Origin: Dryocola clanedunensis
GTDB lineage: Bacteria; Pseudomonadota; Gammaproteobacteria; Enterobacterales; Enterobacteriaceae
DNA length: 64,000 nucleotides
Assembly (NCBI RefSeq): GCF_025215155.1
Contig: NZ_JALHAM010000114.1
Strand: one strand, 5' to 3'
Notes under the pieces: generated by a model
What the model saw: only the letters and a program-made list of their open reading frames with translations
Databases searched by the model: none
Told to the model about the DNA's origin: nothing
Part shown: positions 8,682-16,900 of the stretch, piece by piece
Layout: each line of letters starts with the position of its first letter
Numbering within the stretch: the stretch's first letter is position 1
Position numbers and translations under genes: made by a program

Positions 8682-10247
8682 CTACAAAATCGGCGTACGA
8701 ATCAAATAATCAAACGCGCTTAACGATGCCTTGGCCCCTTCGCCGGTCGCGATAATAATCTGCTTATACGGCACTGTCGTACAGTCGCCCGCTGCAAACA
8801 CGCCTTTCACGGTGGTTTCGCATTTCGCATCAATGATGATTTCACCCATGCGGTTGCGCTCGACGCTGCCTTCCAGCCAGCTGGTATTAGGCAGCAGGCC
8901 GATCTGCACGAAAATGCCGGACAGCGCGATATCGTGCACGCTTTCTGAAACTCGGTCTTTATACTGCAAACCGGTCACTTTTGAGCCGTCACCTTTGACT
9001 TCCAGCGTTTGTGCATTGAGGATGATGTCGACGTTGGTCAGGCTGCGGACTTTATTCTGCAACACCTGGTCAGCCTTCATCTCTGGTGCGAATTCCAGCA
9101 GCGTCACGTGCTCGACGATGCCCGCCAGATCGATGGCCGCTTCCACACCTGAGTTACCGCCGCCGATCACCGCAACGCGCTTGCCTTTAAACAGCGGGCC
9201 GTCGCAGTGCGGGCAGTAGGTCACGCCTTTGGTGCGGTACTGGTCTTCACCCGGCACGTTCATGTTGCGCCATTTGGCACCGGTGGCGATGATGATGCTG
9301 CGCGCGCTGAGGGTTGCACCGGAAGCCGTCTGGATCTGATGTAACCCGCCTTCGACCTGCGCGGGGATCAGCCTGCTGGCGCTTTGGGTATCGATAACGT
9401 CCACATCGTAGTCGTCCACGTGCGCCTTCAGGGCGCCCGCCAGCTTCTGGCCTTCCGTTTTCGGTACGGAAATATAGTTTTCGATGTCGACCGTATCCAG
9501 CACCTGGCCGCCGAAGCGCTCGCCCATCAGTCCGGTACGAATGCCTTTACGCGCAGAGTAAACCGCCGCCGCCGCGCCCGCAGGGCCGCTGCCGACAATC
9601 AGCACGTCGTAAGCTTCGCGCCTGTTCAGCGCTTCTGCCGCGCGTTTTTCAGCGCCGGTGTCAATTTTGCCGACGATTTCAGCAAGCGTCATGCGGCCCT
9701 GGCCGAACTCCTTGCCGTTCAGGTAAACCGCAGGCACGCCCATCACGTTGCGCTCCTGGATTTCATGCTGATAAACGCCGCCGTCAATCGCCGTATGGGT
9801 GATGCGCGGGTTAAGCACGCTCATCAGGTTCAGCGCCTGCACCACGTCCGGGCAGTTGTGGCAGGAGAGCGAGTAATAGGTTTCAAAATGGAAATCGCCG
9901 TCGATGTCGCGGATCTGATCGAGCAGATCCTGAGACTCTTTCGACGGGTGTCCCCCGGTCTGCAGCAGGGCAAGAACCAGAGAAGTAAATTCATGGCCGA
10001 GCGGGGAACCGGCGAAGCGCGGACCCTTGTCGGAGCCTGGGTTGGTAATTAAAAACGACGGTTTACGTACCGGCAGATCGTTATTAATGCTGAAGGTGAC
10101 TTTGTCAGATAATTCCGCGATCTCTGCCAGCAGTTCCTTTACTTCGGATGATTTTGCGCCGTCATCCAGCGTGGCAATTAACTCAACAGGTTTGGTTAAT
10201 CTCTCAAGGTAGGCCTTGAGCTGGGTTTTCATATTGTTGTCGAGCAT
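8682..10247 (-). CDS. ahpF: Alkyl hydroperoxide reductase subunit F
   Basis: AhpF is the NADH-dependent flavoprotein that re-reduces the peroxiredoxin AhpC. The start MLDNNMKTQLKAYLE gives 521 residues, the E. coli length; an in-frame ATG 20 codons upstream is not supported by homology. It has an N-terminal thioredoxin-fold domain with redox pair CHNC near residues 129-132. FAD and NAD(P)-binding folds follow (VGSGPAGAAAAVY, VIGGGNSGVEAA), with the second redox pair CPHC near residues 345-348. It lies 113 bases after ahpC, separated by a hairpin that may reduce read-through. Confidence 0.97.
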   Translation of the reverse strand: MLDNNMKTQLKAYLERLTKPVELIATLDDGAKSSEVKELLAEIAELSDKVTFSINNDLPVRKPSFLITNPGSDKGPRFAGSPLGHEFTSLVLALLQTGGHPSKESQDLLDQIRDIDGDFHFETYYSLSCHNCPDVVQALNLMSVLNPRITHTAIDGGVYQHEIQERNVMGVPAVYLNGKEFGQGRMTLAEIVGKIDTGAEKRAAEALNRREAYDVLIVGSGPAGAAAAVYSARKGIRTGLMGERFGGQVLDTVDIENYISVPKTEGQKLAGALKAHVDDYDVDVIDTQSASRLIPAQVEGGLHQIQTASGATLSARSIIIATGAKWRNMNVPGEDQYRTKGVTYCPHCDGPLFKGKRVAVIGGGNSGVEAAIDLAGIVEHVTLLEFAPEMKADQVLQNKVRSLTNVDIILNAQTLEVKGDGSKVTGLQYKDRVSESVHDIALSGIFVQIGLLPNTSWLEGSVERNRMGEIIIDAKCETTVKGVFAAGDCTTVPYKQIIIATGEGAKASLSAFDYLIRTPIL

Positions 10248-10284
10248 GGGGTAATCTCCCTGGTGGCAAAAAGCGAAACCCGCA

Positions 10285-10312
10285 GGGTGGATAAGCGAAA
10301 GCGCCATCCACC
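10285..10312. repeat. REP-type palindrome between ahpC and ahpF
   Basis: A single unit, GGGTGGATAAGCG...CGCCATCCACC, related to the other REP units in the window. It sits in the intercistronic space of the ahpCF operon. Confidence 0.7.
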
Positions 10313-10317
10313 TTCCG

Positions 10318-10346
10318 GTAAAACGGCGGGAGCTAGCCCGCCGGGG
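10318..10346 (-). terminator. Hairpin/terminator after ahpC
   Basis: On the minus strand CGGCGGG-CTAGCT-CCCGCCG is followed by TTTTA, just downstream of the ahpC stop codon. It probably acts as a partial terminator, leaving more ahpC than ahpF transcript. Confidence 0.65.
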
Positions 10347-10360
10347 AAAATGTGAAGCCG

Positions 10361-10924
10361 TTAGATTTTACCGACCAGGTCCAGGGATGGAGCCAGCGTC
10401 GCTTCGCCTTCTTTCCACTTGGCCGGGCAAACTTCGCCTGGGTGGGAAGCCACGTACTGAGCAGCCTTCACCTTACGCAGCAGGTCAGATGCGTCGCGGC
10501 CAATGCCTTCGGCGGTGACTTCGATAGCCTGAATGATGCCCTGTGGGTCAACGATAAAGGTGCCGCGATCCGCCAGGCCTTCATCTTCACGCATGTTTTC
10601 GAAGTTGCGGGTCAATGCGCCGGTCGGGTCGCCGATCATCGCGTATTTGATTTTTGCGATGGTGTCAGAGCTGCTGTGCCAAGCTTTGTGGGTGAAGTGG
10701 GTGTCGGTTGAGACAGAGTAGATATCTACGCCCATCTTCTGGAACTCTTCATAGTGGTCAGCCACATCGCCCAATTCAGTTGGGCAGACAAAGGTAAAGT
10801 CAGCCGGATAGAAGAAGAAAACGCTCCAGCGGCCTTCTACGTCCTGCTCGGTGACTTCGATGAACTCACCGTTTTTAAAAGCGCTGTTTTTGAATGGTTT
10901 GATTTTTGTATTAATTAAAGACAT
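10361..10924 (-). CDS. ahpC: Alkyl hydroperoxide reductase subunit C (peroxiredoxin)
   Basis: AhpC is the typical 2-Cys peroxiredoxin that reduces H2O2, organic peroxides and peroxynitrite in the cytoplasm, with electrons from AhpF. The 187-residue protein has the peroxidatic cysteine C47 in DFTFVCPTE and the resolving cysteine in GEVCPAKW near residue 166, both as in E. coli. An upstream GAGG-type ribosome site supports the ATG at 10924. It heads the ahpCF operon. Control by OxyR is expected from the family, but I could not identify a convincing OxyR site by eye. Confidence 0.97.
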   Translation of the reverse strand: MSLINTKIKPFKNSAFKNGEFIEVTEQDVEGRWSVFFFYPADFTFVCPTELGDVADHYEEFQKMGVDIYSVSTDTHFTHKAWHSSSDTIAKIKYAMIGDPTGALTRNFENMREDEGLADRGTFIVDPQGIIQAIEVTAEGIGRDASDLLRKVKAAQYVASHPGEVCPAKWKEGEATLAPSLDLVGKI

Positions 10925-11035
10925 CTGTACTTCCTCCGTTTTGCGATGGGAGAAAGATACCGAAGGCGGACGATAGTCTCTAATGGGTAGGTTTTATCAA
11001 ATCAATAAGTATTTCCTAACAGCGAAACCGCAGAC

Positions 11036-11068
11036 ATGAAAAAAGGCCACCCGGTTGCCAGGGTGGCC
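11036..11068 (-). terminator. Minus-strand terminator upstream of ahpC
   Basis: On the minus strand the stem GGCCACCC / GGGTGGCC is followed by TTTTTT, the form of a rho-independent terminator for transcription arriving from the right. No intact minus-strand gene now lies to its right; only the short relic at 11122-11193 precedes it. Confidence 0.7.
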
Positions 11069-11121
11069 TCTTCAAGTTGCGCGTTACAATTCCACTTTAA
11101 AAAATCATAACAGCGCGGGAA

Positions 11122-11193
11122 TTACAGCACCGAAGCGGTGAAAGGGTCAATCGCCGCGCCGATTGTAGTAACGATGACTGCAATAGATTTTTC
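11122..11193 (-). pseudogene. Possible C-terminal gene relic ahead of a terminator
   Basis: The minus strand reads 23 codons ending ...GAAIDPFTASVL before a TAA stop, with an in-frame TAG immediately upstream and no start codon. A terminator follows at the normal distance. This looks like the surviving tail of a gene, possibly a membrane protein, whose body was lost when the opgB-type gene came to lie here. I do not recognise the protein, and a chance reading frame cannot be excluded. Confidence 0.3.
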
Positions 11194-11347
11194 CTATTAT
11201 CCAGAAATACTCAACAATTCCGAAATGCAGCACAGTTTTATGACAGACAAATTGCAACGTTATGTGTTCAAGGCTAGATTGAGCGCTCAGAAAATCTCTG
11301 AGGCTAGCGTGGCGCCCGGTGCGTCTATTTTTATTGAGGAACAGGCG

Positions 11348-13636
11348 TTGTCGGAATTGCTTTCAATTACGTTGTTTGTGGCAGCCATCGCTGTGTATGC
11401 CGTAAAAGCCGGCAGAAATATCTGGTGGTTTAGCTCTATTCTGCTGATTTTAACTTTTTTCATCATTCTCAACGTGACGTTGGTCGCCAGTAACTATTTT
11501 ACCGGGGACGGGATCAACGACGCCGTTCTCTATACGTTGACCAGCAGCCTGACGGGCGCGGGCATCGGCAAATATGTCTTACCTGGGCTGGGCGTTGCGT
11601 TTGGGCTGGTGGTGGTATTCGGCCTGCTGACCTGGATTTTGCGCCGCCGTAAAAACCATCCGCACCACTTTGGCTACAGCCTGCTGGCCTTGCTGCTGGC
11701 TCTGGCTTCGGTGGATGCCTCGTCAGCGTTTCGTCAGGTCGTGGAGTTAGTGAAATCGCAAAGCCGCACGGGCGATTCAGACTTTGCCACTTACTATAAA
11801 GTCCCTCACGGCTCAATCAACAATCCTAAGCTGAACCTGGTCTATATCTACGGGGAAAGTCTTGAGCGCACCTATTTCCAGCCCGAATTGTTCCCCGACC
11901 TGGCACCGGAGCTCACCGCGCTAAAAGATTCAGGCATGGACTTCAGCCATACCATGCAGCTCCCGGGCACGGACTACACCATCGCCGGGATGGTCTCTTC
12001 CCAGTGTGGCATCCCTCTGTTTGCGCCGTTTGAAGGCAACTCGTCAGCTTCAATGTCGAGCTTCTTCCCGAAAAACGTCTGCCTGGGGGATATCCTCAAA
12101 GCCTCGGGATACGAAAACTACTTTATGCAGGGCGCGGATCTGCGCTTCGCGGGTAAGGACGTATTTTTACAGTCCCACGGCTTCGACTATATGTACGGTG
12201 CTCAGGAGCTGAAAAGCATGGTGGCGGACCCGAGTTATAAAAATAACTGGGGTTATTATGACGATACCGTGCTGGATGAGGTTTTTGAGAAATACGTCGA
12301 GCTTTCAAAGTCGAACAAACGTTTCTCGCTCTTTACGCTGACGGTGGATACGCACCACCCGGACGGGTTTATCTCTAAAACTTGTCAGCGCCGGAGCTAT
12401 GAGTTTGACGGCAAAGTTAACCAGTCCTTTAGCGCCGTGGCCTGTAGCCAGGAGCATATCGCGGCGTTAATCGAAAAAATCAAAGCATCGCCATACTTTA
12501 AAAATACGGTGATTGTGGTTTCGTCTGACCACCTCGCGATGAACAACACGGCCTATAAATATCTGAATCAGCACGAGCGCGATAACCTCTTCTTTGTTAT
12601 CCGCGGTGATAAACCGCAGCAGAAGCTGATTCCGGTAAAACGCAGCACCATGGATAATGGCGCAACGGTGCTGGATATCCTGGGCGGCGACAACTATCTC
12701 GGCCTGGGGCGCAGCAGCCTCTCCGGGGAGTCGCTCTCTTCGGTGTTCCTGAATATCAAACAGAAAGTCCTCGGCTGGAAGCCGGATATTATTGATTTAT
12801 GGAATTTCCCAAAAACAATCAGTGAATACTCCATCGATCAGAAGAAAAATACCTTCAGCTACTCTGACGCGCACTTCAAGATGCCGCTATTACTGCGGGT
12901 ATCCGATGACAAAATTGAGCCGCTGCCGGAAAGCGAATACTCCGCGCCGCTGCGTTACCAACTGGCGGATTTCTCGGTAAAGGATAAATTTATCTGGGTC
13001 GACCGCTGTTTCAAAATGGCGCGCCTTTGGGAACCCAAGCTGGCGCTCTCTACCGGTCTTTGTGTCGCACAGGGGCAGCTAGGCGGCAAACCAACGGTTC
13101 ACTTTGTTGAGGGGCCGCTGGATAAACAGCCGGTGAAGTTTGTGGATGAGCAGCTTGATAAAGACCGCTTTAATCAGAGCGTGGCGATGCTGAAAGTGGA
13201 TGAGAATGCTATTCGCTACCAGGCAGACAGCTTTATCTTTAGCGTGCCGGGCGCCCCGGATAACGTGAAGCAGTTCAGCGGGATCTCACGGCCAGAAGCC
13301 TGGGGGCGCTGGTCGAACGCCAACCTGGCGCCGGAGGTTAAAATCGAATACGCCGAACCGCTGCCGGAGAAGTTCGATCTGGTGATCACCGCCAAAGCAT
13401 TCGGTCCCAATGCGGGTAAGCCGGTGCCGGTGAAAGTGGGGAACCAACAGCAGATGCTGATGCTCGGAGCGGAATTCAGCACAACTACTTTGCACTTCGA
13501 TAATCCTGATCGCAGCACGACGCTGGAAATCATCCCACCGGAGCCGCAGCTCTCTAACGAGGGCAATATTCTCGGCCATGAACCGCGTAAGCTGGGGATC
13601 GGCATGGAGGATATTAAAATAGTGCCCACGGCTTAA
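11348..13636 (+). CDS. opgB: Phosphoglycerol transferase I (OpgB/MdoB family)
   Basis: OpgB transfers phosphoglycerol from phosphatidylglycerol to osmoregulated periplasmic glucans at the periplasmic face of the inner membrane. The protein matches E. coli OpgB throughout, from SELLSITLFVAAIAVYAVKAGRN to NILGHEPRKLGIGMEDIK. About four N-terminal membrane segments are followed by a sulfatase-like domain with YIYGESLERTYF, LPGTDYTIAGM (putative nucleophile Thr) and VVSSDHLAMNN. I chose a TTG start because it matches the E. coli N-terminus, gives 762 residues (763 in E. coli) and has GAGGA seven bases upstream; earlier ATG codons would add about 70 unrelated residues. In E. coli this gene lies near dnaTC, so this copy is either relocated or a second paralogue. 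Confidence 0.9.
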   Translation: MSELLSITLFVAAIAVYAVKAGRNIWWFSSILLILTFFIILNVTLVASNYFTGDGINDAVLYTLTSSLTGAGIGKYVLPGLGVAFGLVVVFGLLTWILRRRKNHPHHFGYSLLALLLALASVDASSAFRQVVELVKSQSRTGDSDFATYYKVPHGSINNPKLNLVYIYGESLERTYFQPELFPDLAPELTALKDSGMDFSHTMQLPGTDYTIAGMVSSQCGIPLFAPFEGNSSASMSSFFPKNVCLGDILKASGYENYFMQGADLRFAGKDVFLQSHGFDYMYGAQELKSMVADPSYKNNWGYYDDTVLDEVFEKYVELSKSNKRFSLFTLTVDTHHPDGFISKTCQRRSYEFDGKVNQSFSAVACSQEHIAALIEKIKASPYFKNTVIVVSSDHLAMNNTAYKYLNQHERDNLFFVIRGDKPQQKLIPVKRSTMDNGATVLDILGGDNYLGLGRSSLSGESLSSVFLNIKQKVLGWKPDIIDLWNFPKTISEYSIDQKKNTFSYSDAHFKMPLLLRVSDDKIEPLPESEYSAPLRYQLADFSVKDKFIWVDRCFKMARLWEPKLALSTGLCVAQGQLGGKPTVHFVEGPLDKQPVKFVDEQLDKDRFNQSVAMLKVDENAIRYQADSFIFSVPGAPDNVKQFSGISRPEAWGRWSNANLAPEVKIEYAEPLPEKFDLVITAKAFGPNAGKPVPVKVGNQQQMLMLGAEFSTTTLHFDNPDRSTTLEIIPPEPQLSNEGNILGHEPRKLGIGMEDIKIVPTA

Positions 13637-14177
13637 TATTTGCATGGGGGCATATTGCCCCCATTAATTCTATTTTACACAATAAGTTAGCGATCCAGTT
13701 AGTGAATTAAAGATGTAAAAAGAAAAGGTCGTCAAAATTTTTTTATTAGTTAAGTGAATCATATTTTCTGCAAAAAAAAGATTAATGTGGTGATTGTTTT
13801 TTTTGAAAAGAATTGTTCGCATTTTTGCTCTCTTCTGAATTGTATGCCTGGTGAGTTGCATTATTACCCCATAATAATGTTGATGAAATAACTATTTCCT
13901 GACTGCTTATCCTGTTTTTCCATCTCTTGTGAACCTGGTTGTAGGGGGCGGGAAGTGATGCTACGTTTTCAATTGTTCAGACCACTTGCGGAATGATTAT
14001 TTGTGGTTTTTGTTTCTTCTCTATCAATGCTTTTAATTATATCTGTGGGTGTTGGACATAGTGGTTTTTTTTAGAATTATTGGTGTCTTATAATAGCTTT
14101 TCTGAAAGTACTGGATGTTCATGGCTGAATATCATGTTGATAGCTTTATATTACTTAACAAAAAGGAATTATCCGTT
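13637..14177. other. AT-rich intergenic stretch before the DUF1120 gene
   Basis: About 540 bases, clearly richer in A and T than the flanks, with long T-runs. I see no credible gene. A TATAAT at 14089-14094 could be the -10 element for the gene starting at 14178, though no good -35 is apparent. The composition suggests acquired DNA or a silenced (H-NS-type) promoter region; this is inference. Confidence 0.5.
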
Positions 14178-14882
14178 ATGAAAAATATGAAGAAAACGAT
14201 CTGTACCCTGGGATTGATAGCCGTTACAGCTACAGCGTATGCCGCTGATAGCGTGGATGTAAAAGTCATTGGTACCATTTCTCCGGCAGCCTGTGCGCCA
14301 ACGCTTGGCGGCGGCGGTACGGTTGATTATGGCACTATTCCAGCAAATGCCCTGGCGGCTGATGACTACACTACGCTGGCTGTTAAAACGCTCTCACTGT
14401 CAATTACCTGTGACGCATCGGCGAAGTTGGCTATTCACGCCGTCAATGGACGCCCTGGTACATCCGCCGGTGTTACTGAAACCGGACCAATGAATTCAGG
14501 TTATGCACCTGTTGATCTGTTCTCTAGTAGTGTTACTCCAGTCGTTGGTCTGGGCACTGATGGTTCAGCAAACGACATTGGCGGTTATAGCATTCAGTTT
14601 ATGGACGGCTCTGTAACAGCCGATGGCAATGCGGTTGACGTTATTTATAAAAGTACTGCCGAGGGGGATAACACGTTCGACTCTGGTAATGCGGAGTTTT
14701 ACAGCGATAAATACGATCGTCTGATTAGTTGGGGTGCAACTGGAACAACGACTCCGGTTTCATTTACTACGCTGTCAGGAACAATGGAAATTCAGGCCTA
14801 TCTGAACAAAGCATCAGAGCTCGATCTGACAAAAGAAGTTCAGCTTGATGGCCTGACTACGATCGAACTCGTCTATCTTTAA
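14178..14882 (+). CDS. Secreted DUF1120-type protein
   Basis: The 234-residue protein begins MKNMKKTICTLGLIAVTATAYA, a clear Sec signal peptide with predicted cleavage near AYA/ADS. The mature part starts VDVKVIGTISPAACAPTLGGGGTVDYG, resembling the fimbrial-like DUF1120 family, including a Cys pair (PAAC ... ITCD) that could form a disulfide. It ends in LVYL, reminiscent of the beta-strand end of chaperone-usher subunits. The ATG at 14178 follows AAGGA. No chaperone or usher gene lies nearby, so a structural role in a pilus is doubtful. Location in AT-rich DNA suggests acquisition. Function is unknown. Confidence 0.7.
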   Translation: MKNMKKTICTLGLIAVTATAYAADSVDVKVIGTISPAACAPTLGGGGTVDYGTIPANALAADDYTTLAVKTLSLSITCDASAKLAIHAVNGRPGTSAGVTETGPMNSGYAPVDLFSSSVTPVVGLGTDGSANDIGGYSIQFMDGSVTADGNAVDVIYKSTAEGDNTFDSGNAEFYSDKYDRLISWGATGTTTPVSFTTLSGTMEIQAYLNKASELDLTKEVQLDGLTTIELVYL

Positions 14883-14889
14883 AATGAAA

Positions 14890-14918
14890 AGAAGCGGCTT
14901 TAGTGCCGCTTCTTCATT
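14890..14918 (+). terminator. Terminator after the DUF1120 gene
   Basis: Stem GAAGCGGC (14891-14898) / GCCGCTTC (14905-14912) followed by a T-rich run, eight bases after the stop codon. Confidence 0.8.
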
Positions 14919-14953
14919 TCTATGTCAGGCAGATAACTCAGCTCGATCCGCCG

Positions 14954-16114
14954 CTAAAGCTTACATAATCTCTCCGCCGCCGCATCCAGCGTCGATTCTT
15001 GTTTTGCAAAACAGAGCCGAATCAATTTATGTGGGAACGGGTCGGCGCAGAACACCGACAGCGGGATCGCGGCCACGCCCACCTCTTTCGTCAGCCACTG
15101 ACAGAAACTCACGTCGTCCAGACCGGATATCGCGCTGTAGTCCGCCAGCAGGAAGTAGGTTCCTTCGCACGGCAGGACCTCAAAGCGGCTGCTCGCCAGC
15201 GCCTGAATAAACCGGTCACGCCGCGTGCGGTAAAAATCTGGCAGTTCCCGGTAGTGCTCCGGCTGAGCGCGCAGCATATCGGCAATGGCGAGCTGTGCGG
15301 GGGTATTCACGGCGAAGGTCAGATACTGATGCACCTTGCGGATTTCCGCGCTCAGCGCCGCCGGGGCTACGCTGTAACCTATCTTCCAGCCCGTCATATG
15401 GAACGTCTTGCCAAAGGATGAGACGGCTACCGCCCGCTCGCGCAGCTGCGGATGGGCAAGCACGCTGGTGTGGCCCTCGTCGGCAAAACAGATGTGCTCA
15501 TAAACTTCATCGCTCAGCACATAGATTTCATGTTGTGCAATGGCCTGCCAGAGCGCGGCAAAATCGCTTTTCTGCCAGACCGTGGCGGAAGGGTTATGGG
15601 GCGTGTTAAGGATCACCAGACGCGTGCGGGGGCCTGTCAGGGCGGCAAACGCCTGCCAGTCAACGCGGAAATAGGGCGGTTGCAGAGCAATACGCTTCAG
15701 CACGCCGCCGGACAGCGCCACTGCCGGAGCATAGCTGTCATAGCTTGGGTCAAAGCAGATAACCTCATCCCCAGGCCGTACCAGTGCGGTAATAGCCGCG
15801 AACAGCGCCTCTGTCGCCCCTGCGGTGACGGTGATATCGGTGTTTGCGTCAGGACGATAGCCATACAGCTCAGCGGTTTTATCCGCAATGGCCTCCCGCA
15901 GCGGTTGCACTCCCGTCATCGGGGCGTACTGGTTGGCACCGTTGGCGACGTGCCAGGCGAGGCGCTCCTGTAATAACTTAGGGCCATCGAAGTCAGGGAA
16001 GCCCTGGGAGAGGTTAATCGCCTGGTGCTGAGCGGCCAGCGCGCTCATTTGCGTGAAAATGGTGGTACCAAGAGCGGGGAGTTTGCTCTCGGGAATCAAA
16101 GCCTTCTGAGACAT
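14954..16114 (-). CDS. ybdL: Methionine aminotransferase (PLP-dependent)
   Basis: YbdL is a fold-type I, PLP-dependent aminotransferase that prefers methionine and acts with aromatic amino acids; a role in methionine salvage has been proposed. The 386-residue protein has the E. coli length and sequence. It includes NLSQGFPDFDGP, the substrate/PLP region TAGATEALFAAI, NTPHNPSATVW, SDEVYEH and the PLP lysine in SSFGKTFHMTGWKIGY. In E. coli it lies near cstA and ybdH; here it lies between the DUF1120 gene and gdhA. Confidence 0.95.
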   Translation of the reverse strand: MSQKALIPESKLPALGTTIFTQMSALAAQHQAINLSQGFPDFDGPKLLQERLAWHVANGANQYAPMTGVQPLREAIADKTAELYGYRPDANTDITVTAGATEALFAAITALVRPGDEVICFDPSYDSYAPAVALSGGVLKRIALQPPYFRVDWQAFAALTGPRTRLVILNTPHNPSATVWQKSDFAALWQAIAQHEIYVLSDEVYEHICFADEGHTSVLAHPQLRERAVAVSSFGKTFHMTGWKIGYSVAPAALSAEIRKVHQYLTFAVNTPAQLAIADMLRAQPEHYRELPDFYRTRRDRFIQALASSRFEVLPCEGTYFLLADYSAISGLDDVSFCQWLTKEVGVAAIPLSVFCADPFPHKLIRLCFAKQESTLDAAAERLCKL

Positions 16115-16249
16115 TTAAGCGACCTTAGCGTGATGCAGGTAATCTCTGGGACTATAGCATGACGTTAAGATTTGGCAATCAAGACGCTTAGACGGCTAAA
16201 CTATAAGGTTATAGCGAGGCTTGCCCTCCCTGAGAGAGGGCATAAACTG

Positions 16250-16612
16250 CTACGCCTCCGGGCAGTGATAAACGTTCCCGGTGAGCGTCACGTTGGTCTG
16301 CTCGCTGCTGCCGGAGCCGTCGTACATGCCGCCCGTCTGCCCTGCGCGCTGGGTGATAATCGACACCACGTTGCCGCCCATATTGGCCGCCTGATTTTTC
16401 AGGTCGTTGCGCGCGCCCGTTTCCAGGTTGCTGTTCGACGTCCAGCCGCCGGTAAAGAAGTTGCCCTGGCTGCCGGTAATGTCACCGAGGAACTTACATT
16501 CTTTGCCTGGCTCATTATTCGTGACGCGGACGCGCTGCGCCTACGGGTTTAAATTATGGGCACTGCAGCCGGCCAGCAGAATGGCCAGCGTAATCAGGGT
16601 GAGCTTTTTCAT
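16250..16612 (-). pseudogene. DUF4156 lipoprotein (YjeI-like) interrupted by a TAG codon
   Basis: The minus strand starts MKKLTLITLAILLAGCSAHN, a lipoprotein signal peptide with lipobox LAGC. After 23 codons it meets TAG (16541-16543), then continues in the same frame for 96 codons with AQRVRVTNNEPGKECKFLG, LKNQAANMGGNVV and a terminal VYHCPEA. The downstream part is a normal DUF4156 domain as in E. coli YjeI. A single change (CAG to TAG fits the position) explains the stop. With the signal separated from the domain, no functional lipoprotein is expected unless the codon is suppressed or is a sequencing error. Confidence 0.85.
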
Positions 16613-16868
16613 GGTTTTTCCGGATAATATTATTCAGGTTAAATACACAATGGCTGAGTATGAGAATAACGGAACATAGGATTGTACCCTACAAAAGATG
16701 TCTTAAAATAAAATTATTATGCAGCCAAAAAAAGAGTTTCCCGACTGGCGTTGACGTTACGTTTAGGAAAGGCTTTCAAACGTATATTTATTTCGCATAT
16801 TTAATGAAGAGGTTAAATCTGGTTTGTTATGTATTGGTGAATATTTTAATTCGCAGAATAATTATTAA

Positions 16869-16892
16869 GGCGCGCTCTATTATCAGCGCGCC
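16869..16892 (-). terminator. Probable gdhA terminator
   Basis: Perfect stem GGCGCGCT / AGCGCGCC just after the gdhA stop codon; the following minus-strand sequence is T-rich though not an uninterrupted run. Confidence 0.6.
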
Positions 16893-16900
16893 ATTAAATA

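Noticed and set aside
11138..11347. N-terminal extension of OpgB from the upstream ATG codons
   Set aside because: The extra 70 residues do not match the family, and the TTG at 11348 has GAGGA at the right distance and the exact homologous N-terminus.
13670..13861. Short minus-strand frame after opgB
   Set aside because: Low-complexity AT-rich translation without a start signal.
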